Assembly: GCA_021234155.1 (NCBI GenBank)
Contig: JAJEKV010000001.1
Location: 25,657,189 to 25,721,188, forward strand
Source: Isoetes taiwanensis
Taxonomy: Eukaryota; Streptophyta; Lycopodiopsida; Isoetales; Isoetaceae
Reading direction: 5' to 3'
Length of the DNA: 64,000 nucleotides
The notes under the pieces are model-generated. The model was not told the origin of the DNA and made no database searches. It worked only from the letters and a program-made list of their open reading frames with translations. Shown here piece after piece: positions 59,448-64,000 of the stretch. A program made the position numbers and the translations under genes. Position 1 is the stretch's first letter, and each line of letters begins with the position of its first letter.

Positions 59448-60420
59448 TTCACGGCACTTGTGCTCACCATATTTGCAATTGAAGACAACACATCATTTTC
59501 TCTTCAGTGAACTCAAGAACATTCCAAACAAAGATGGAAAACTTAATGATGGTAGTAATTGTATGAACTTGATGCAGATGGAAAAAGTGGCTCCTCCTCA
59601 TTTGGCAATTAAGCTCCATCAAGACTATTGGCATAAAGCGGACTCGCCATGGTGCTACGTTGGGGAGCAAATGCACGTGTATTCATATCAAGTTGGACTC
59701 TCATTTTCATCTCGGCAAGTCGCAATTGCAATTGCTCCTTCCTATCGGCAATTTGCAATTGCAATTGCTCAGCCCGCTCAGTTGCTTCTCTCTTCTGTTG
59801 CAACTCCATTACCTTGAAATCCTTTTATATGACTGTGATATTCGTAAGACGAGAATGGATGCTGCACCTCGAAAAACTTCATCATTGCACTTTGATTGCA
59901 TCTTCTTTATACGAAGACTGGAGCTCCCTTTCTTAGCAACAGCTAGATTCTTCTTTCCATCCTTCTTTGGTGTGTGCTGACAATCATCGGGAGTCTCCTC
60001 GCTATCATTGTCAAGCGCAATGACTCGTGCGTCCTGGGCATCTAAATTAATAATTGGAGGACTGCCTGGCTGCTCACTTTGGGATGATCCCTTTTGCCTC
60101 TTCCCAAGAACTTCTTGGATCTCTTTTTGAGCACGCTTCCTACTTCCACTTGCATTGGAGTCAGAATCGGACGGTGATCTAAACCTAATATCAGTTGTGC
60201 GTCCTGGCAATTCACCGCACTTGGCTGAGGTACCAAGGATGGCATTTATCTGATCAAAGTATTGCCAAGTGCTTGGCGTGTCTCTAGTTCCATTTTCTTG
60301 ATCTCTTTTCTTCTTATACCTCATGATCATGAACTCAAGGCGATTCTTCACTTGTTTGCCCTCATACTTCGTATTAAATTCCTTGTTCAAGCGAGATGCG
60401 ATCAGATGATGATGCTTGCA
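59448..60420 (-). pseudogene. Myb/SANT-like exon, tandem unit 4 (5'-most)
   Basis: It follows exon 1 directly and in the same frame, broken by a TGA at 60421. The frame is open to about 59860, where a 7-base deletion relative to unit 2 shifts it; the coiled coil then continues in another frame (59809-59609). Helix residues HHLIASRLNKEFNTKY complete the DNA-binding domain begun in exon 1. Confidence 0.65.
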
Positions 60421-60627
60421 TCATAAATTTCCTTTTTTCACCACATTGAATTTGACATCTGAAAACTCAAGTAGCAGATGATCAATGACATGACTGGGCC
60501 AGAGGGCCTTTTCCTTCAGGAGGGTAGAAGGATTGACAGCAGGGATGGATTCCTGAGTGGATGGTACTACATCAATTTCGTCATCGAATTCTGTAAAGTC
60601 ATCTTCTGGATAGGAATTCAAATCCAT
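60421..60627 (-). CDS. First exon of the Myb/SANT-like gene
   Basis: ATG at 60627 opens MDLNSYPEDDFTEFDDEIDV, an acidic leader, then KALWPSHVIDHLLLEFSDVK, the first tryptophan helix of a trihelix or Myb/SANT-like domain. The frame meets TGA right at the boundary with unit 4; a splice or an ancestral sense codon there would join it to the rest. A TATA box lies about 190 bases upstream. Proteins of this type often accompany PIF/Harbinger and related transposases as DNA-binding partners. Confidence 0.6.
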   Translation of the reverse strand: MDLNSYPEDDFTEFDDEIDVVPSTQESIPAVNPSTLLKEKALWPSHVIDHLLLEFSDVKFNVVKKGNL

Positions 60628-60649
60628 GAGAGCAGTTAGAAATAGTGGA

Positions 60650-60770
60650 AAAGGATCGGAACAAACAGAACAATCTGGAAGGGATCCGGAAGGATGAAGG
60701 GATCAGAACAAATAGAACAATGTGGAAGGAAGGAATCTGGAAGGATGAAGGGAAGAAAAGCAAAAATTGG
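60650..60770 (+). repeat. Short tandem pair in the 5' leader of the Myb/SANT-like gene
   Basis: Units of about 55 bases with ggatc.gaacaaa.agaacaat, tggaagg and ggaaggatgaaggga words occur twice in tandem. Confidence 0.65.
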
Positions 60771-60810
60771 GAAGCAAAAATGGATAATGGATTTCGTTTA
60801 TGGGAGCTTT

Positions 60811-60822
60811 TTTTATATAGGT
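60811..60822 (-). promoter_or_regulatory. TATA box of the Myb/SANT-like gene
   Basis: On the minus strand cctatataaaaaaa is a strong TATA match, about 190 bases upstream of the ATG at 60627. Confidence 0.5.
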
Positions 60823-60909
60823 ATTTTGGGCTGATTTTTTCATGTGAATGGATCACGGCTGATTCAGCGCTGATCCCATCTTTGTAAATAATAATAGCGC
60901 AAACCCATA

Positions 60910-61770
60910 GCATGGTCTACTAAAGTCTATTTGATACAACATCAACCAGTGTCTAAGACATTCTTTTTGTAGCACGTGTTAACAAGTTTACATTGAAATG
61001 GTCCAATGAAATAACTAAAAATGATAGAATCCAATAGAAAATCATGAGTGTAGGCTTTTAGCAAAGGCATTGCCCCACACATGCAATTGCAAATGACAAA
61101 ACATTCTTTTTGGAACATAGTTTATGACTATGACCAAATCATGGTGTAATGCAGTAATGTAACTGCACTCATAAGACCTCATGGCTTTTCACTCTTCACT
61201 TAGTTTAATCTTGAAAAGCATAAGTAAGACCCAATTTCATAATCAAAAGCTAAATATTTAGCATGTTCAAAGTAAAAAAAAATAAAAAAATAAAGCTCCA
61301 TATACATTGCAATCTTATGGGTTCTTAAATTTGGCAAGCTTTCTAAACTGAGGCCTAACCATTTCAGTTGCCTATCGATAACTTAGATGAAAAGTTGTGC
61401 AATGCCATTATATCAAGGGGCCATCGATAAAACAAAACCCACATAAATTACCTACCAAAAACCCACATATTAAAATTCCACAAATATAACCTCAGACACA
61501 AATCTAAAACCAACTTTTCTAAAGCCTACTTCCTTCTTCTATTAAACATATCTTTTGGGTCATTATATTACATCTCGATAGATGTGCATGTCCATCATTA
61601 CTAAGTGGTAAATATGTATGAATATGACCGACCAAAGCATTTGTGCTCTGATATTTGTGCTACACGAAAATCATATGTATAGTAAGTAATAGACTCACCA
61701 TTGATATTTCCAACTCACAACGAATAGAAGATTGTTCTTTGTTGTTACAATGATGGATTTGTGTATATAG
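60910..61770. other. Non-coding stretch
   Basis: AT-rich; no feature supported. Confidence 0.3.
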
Positions 61771-61775
61771 TCAAG

Positions 61776-62242
61776 GCCGCAATCAAGGGATGGAGTATGC
61801 GAAGAGTGTCTTCTTCACAATTTCTATCTATTTTATATCTTCTTTGGCATTTGTATTACATAGCAAATCAACGCAAAACCTGCAATAATGCCCCTCACAT
61901 CCACACTCACATTCACACCTTCCTTCCTTTTAGCATCATATCAAATACAAAAATTGCCACATTCTCTATTATAGCCAACATTCAAACAACCAACTTTCAA
62001 ATTCTACTAAAGCCCGGCAACGCCTCAATCAAGAGATGAAGTATGCTAGAGGCGTCATCTTTGGCATTCATGTTACACAGTAAATCAACAATGCCCCTCC
62101 TACCCATGCTCATGTTCACACCTTCCTTCCTTATTAGCATCATATCCAACATAAAAATCACCACATTCTTTAACTAGCCAACAATCAAACAACCATCATT
62201 TCAAATTGTAGTAAAGCCCGACAACGCCACGCACCATAACTA
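61776..62242 (+). mobile_element. Helitron 3' end region with duplicated tail (plus strand)
   Basis: Two diverged tandem units (61776-62021 and 62022-62226) share caatcaag.gatg.agtatgc, aatgcccctc, ttcacaccttccttcctt and aaagcccg.caacgcc. The second ends with a weakened hairpin (gcccgacaacgccacgc) and accataactag at 62232-62242, followed by T. A GC hairpin a few bases before CTAG, with T next, is the Helitron 3' signature. The first unit has only the hairpin's left half. Confidence 0.6.
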
Positions 62243-62272
62243 GTGTTTTTTAAATCCAAAATTAAGTTTATA

Positions 62273-62304
62273 CTAGTTATAGTGCCCGGCGTTGCCGGGC
62301 TTTA
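62273..62304 (-). mobile_element. Helitron 3' terminus (minus strand)
   Basis: Read on the minus strand: GCCCGGCAACGCCGGGC (perfect 7-bp hairpin arms), then ACTATAACTAG ending at 62273, then T. This is a canonical Helitron 3' end, with the body to the right. It faces the plus-strand end at 62242 across 30 bases and shares its terminal word. Confidence 0.75.
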
Positions 62305-62309
62305 GTAGT

Positions 62310-64000
62310 AATTTGGAAAGAAGAAAAATATGGCCGCACAAAGCATTTAGGCCTGGGAACATATGTACGAAAACAAAATACAACTTCATGGTTAATAGGC
62401 ACTAACTCAAAGAGATTATAACGCGTGGACGGAAGGGATCACACACTGTAGGAATAGAATGCGTTTGAGTCAGTATGGACTCTCTCAAGTTACATCGTAT
62501 AGACAATAGAGCATGATGGGATTGAATTCAACACAAATCCATTGGAATTAGATGGTTAATCTTAAGATAAAGGGGCATTTTATCTTTACATTCAATTTAG
62601 TGTATATTAATATTACAATTGTTTCTAAATGTAGATTATTATAAGATTCATGTGGCACATGAAGATGTGATTGTAATACCTATTTTTTCAACTGAGCTCG
62701 TCCATCAAATTAGTCTAAAATTAGCTATATATGCATCCATATGTACAGCTTAAATTGCCTCCTACTTGCTTGTGTTTTGCAAAGTACCATCTCCATTTGC
62801 CTTCCCTTGATTGTTTTATGCAAAATGCATTAAGATACAAAGGTAAGCCACAGAATGGCCATGGGAAAACAGAGTACAATTTCAATACCATAGTTTCCCA
62901 TTTACTTATTATCCTGAAGTGTCCAAATACAAACTAAATCATAAGTCACCATCAGAATAATTTAAACACAGCCTTTTGTAAACTTTTTAGTAAAGCATCA
63001 TCCCATGTTGAAAGGGACTTGATTCAAAAACAACTTGGAAAAAATAAAAGTTAGAAACTTTTACATGCTATTGCTATTTGTAAATGTCAACCTTGAATTT
63101 TTCACTCATGCAATCCTTATTGTTGTATTGTTATGCGCCCTCCATGGTGACAAAGTCATTAGAATCCATCAATTCCCTCAACTTATGAACACTGCGAAAA
63201 ATCAAATTCCATGAGAAAATACAGGCAGCCACCACAATAGCTACACATGCTACGTAGTGTTTGTCAACAAAATAAGTTGATTACATGCTTCTAATTGATA
63301 TAAAGACAAACAGATAGCTGCAATGTGATTATCCTTCAGTAAAAGCCTAGAGTAAATGACATCTTCTCTTGTGCCTCAGCTTAACAATCTGACATGCGAT
63401 ACACCTCAAAAGCATAAATGATATTATCTTACTCTTTAGACCTTGATGTTAGCGACATGAGTTATCATATGTTTAACTTCAGTTCGTACTATTCATCCAA
63501 GTAGTTACTTGACTAATATTAAGCACACACGTAAGACATATAGTAAAGGATGAGATGTAGATACACATACATAAATCTGAAAGAAAAGAGTTAAGACCAT
63601 AAGTACCAGAGACGCACTAAACTTGGAATAACCTTCTACCCTAGAGACACATAGTTATCAATTAGCCCTCAATTATGTACGCCAGAAATACTCCAAGGGT
63701 GCTTATGTACATAAGCAAGCCTTAAGGAAATGCAATAAATTTATATGTAAATACAGAATTATAGCAATATTAGTATTTCATAGAATGCTATATTGGCAGG
63801 AAGAGACGCATCTATGGCATCAAAAACTGTAGAGTTATGTCTCAAGCATGCAACAAACCTGTAAACAGATGTATTACTGTTGTGCTGCCAAAGCAGGCAG
63901 ATGCACTTCTCTTTTATTAAATTTTCCGTTTTTCTCAAAGGTAAAATAAGGCATGCACTGTGCTGGCTATAAATCTGCTAAAATTTCAAAACTTACAGTT
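62310..64000. other. Non-coding stretch to the end of the window
   Basis: It may include the body of the minus-strand Helitron, but no helicase/Rep sequence, 5' end (TC...) or other gene is visible. Short frames such as 62731-62937 lack support. Confidence 0.3.

Noticed and set aside
56705-59980. Plus-strand frames rich in Ser, Cys and Leu, recurring four times
   Set aside because: Antisense shadows of the tandem Myb/SANT-like exon; they recur only because the DNA repeats.
1-64000. Bacterial-type features (operons, ribosome-binding sites, CRISPR arrays)
   Set aside because: Introns and plant retroelements show nuclear plant DNA; no such structures are seen.

Overview
The window is repeat-dense nuclear DNA of a land plant with a large genome. 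Evidence: GT-AG introns, a Tat/Athila-type Ty3 pol, Ty1/copia remains, an LTR followed by a plant tRNA-Met-type primer site, a CACTA terminus, Helitron 3' ends, and a gene fragment of the plant family represented by Arabidopsis At4g15545. The MULE-like and DDE-like families seen here make me favour a non-seed vascular plant such as a fern, but that is inference. I see no rRNA or tRNA gene and no CRISPR array. Nearly every protein-coding stretch is a mobile-element gene, a gene fragment or a multi-exon plant-style gene.

Layout. 1-3 kb: non-coding, with a 250-bp fold-back element. 3.1-5.2 kb (-): a broken coiled-coil reading frame with its own TATA box. 5.3-12.6 kb: purine-rich, mostly non-coding DNA bounded by two 97% identical 128-bp direct repeats at 6.6 and 12.4 kb, with an At4g15545-like fragment at 11.4 kb. 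12.9-15.35 kb (-): a Tat/Athila-like pol lacking its 5' part. 15.7-17.3 kb (-): a multi-exon MULE-type transposase relative. 18.2 kb: a near-perfect 147-bp palindrome between TTAA sites. 19.9 and 37.5 kb: CACTA-type ends. 24.3-29.2 kb: a 1.9-kb direct duplication with A-rich borders. 29.8-30.75 kb: Ty1/copia remains. 32.6-34.3 kb: a solo LTR with a 5-bp target duplication. 38.4-39.2 kb (-): the 3' end of a non-LTR retrotransposon.

40.5-49.3 kb is the most gene-like part: a coiled-coil gene (-), a multi-exon gene (+) joining a RING-H2 finger to an FCP1/NIF phosphatase-like domain, and, convergent to it, a decayed multi-exon DDE-like transposase gene (-). Identical 23-bp direct repeats at 41.93 and 49.28 kb lie at the edges of the last two. 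49.3-53.3 kb holds the 5' LTR, primer-binding site and internal DNA of an LTR element of the same family as the solo LTR, in the opposite orientation.

54.6-56.2 kb (+) carries a second decayed copy of the DDE-like gene. Directly convergent to it, 56.5-60.6 kb (-) holds a Myb/SANT (trihelix)-like gene whose main exon is repeated four times in tandem with a ~980-bp period. The pairing of a DDE-like protein with a Myb/SANT-like DNA-binding protein recalls two-gene DNA transposons such as PIF/Harbinger, but the DDE-like family is different. 61.8-62.3 kb: two Helitron 3' ends facing each other. The last 1.7 kb shows nothing recognisable.

In the pol, MULE-like and gag-like frames, the nonsense codons fall where Trp, Gln or Arg is expected, which fits C-to-T decay of methylated, silenced repeats.
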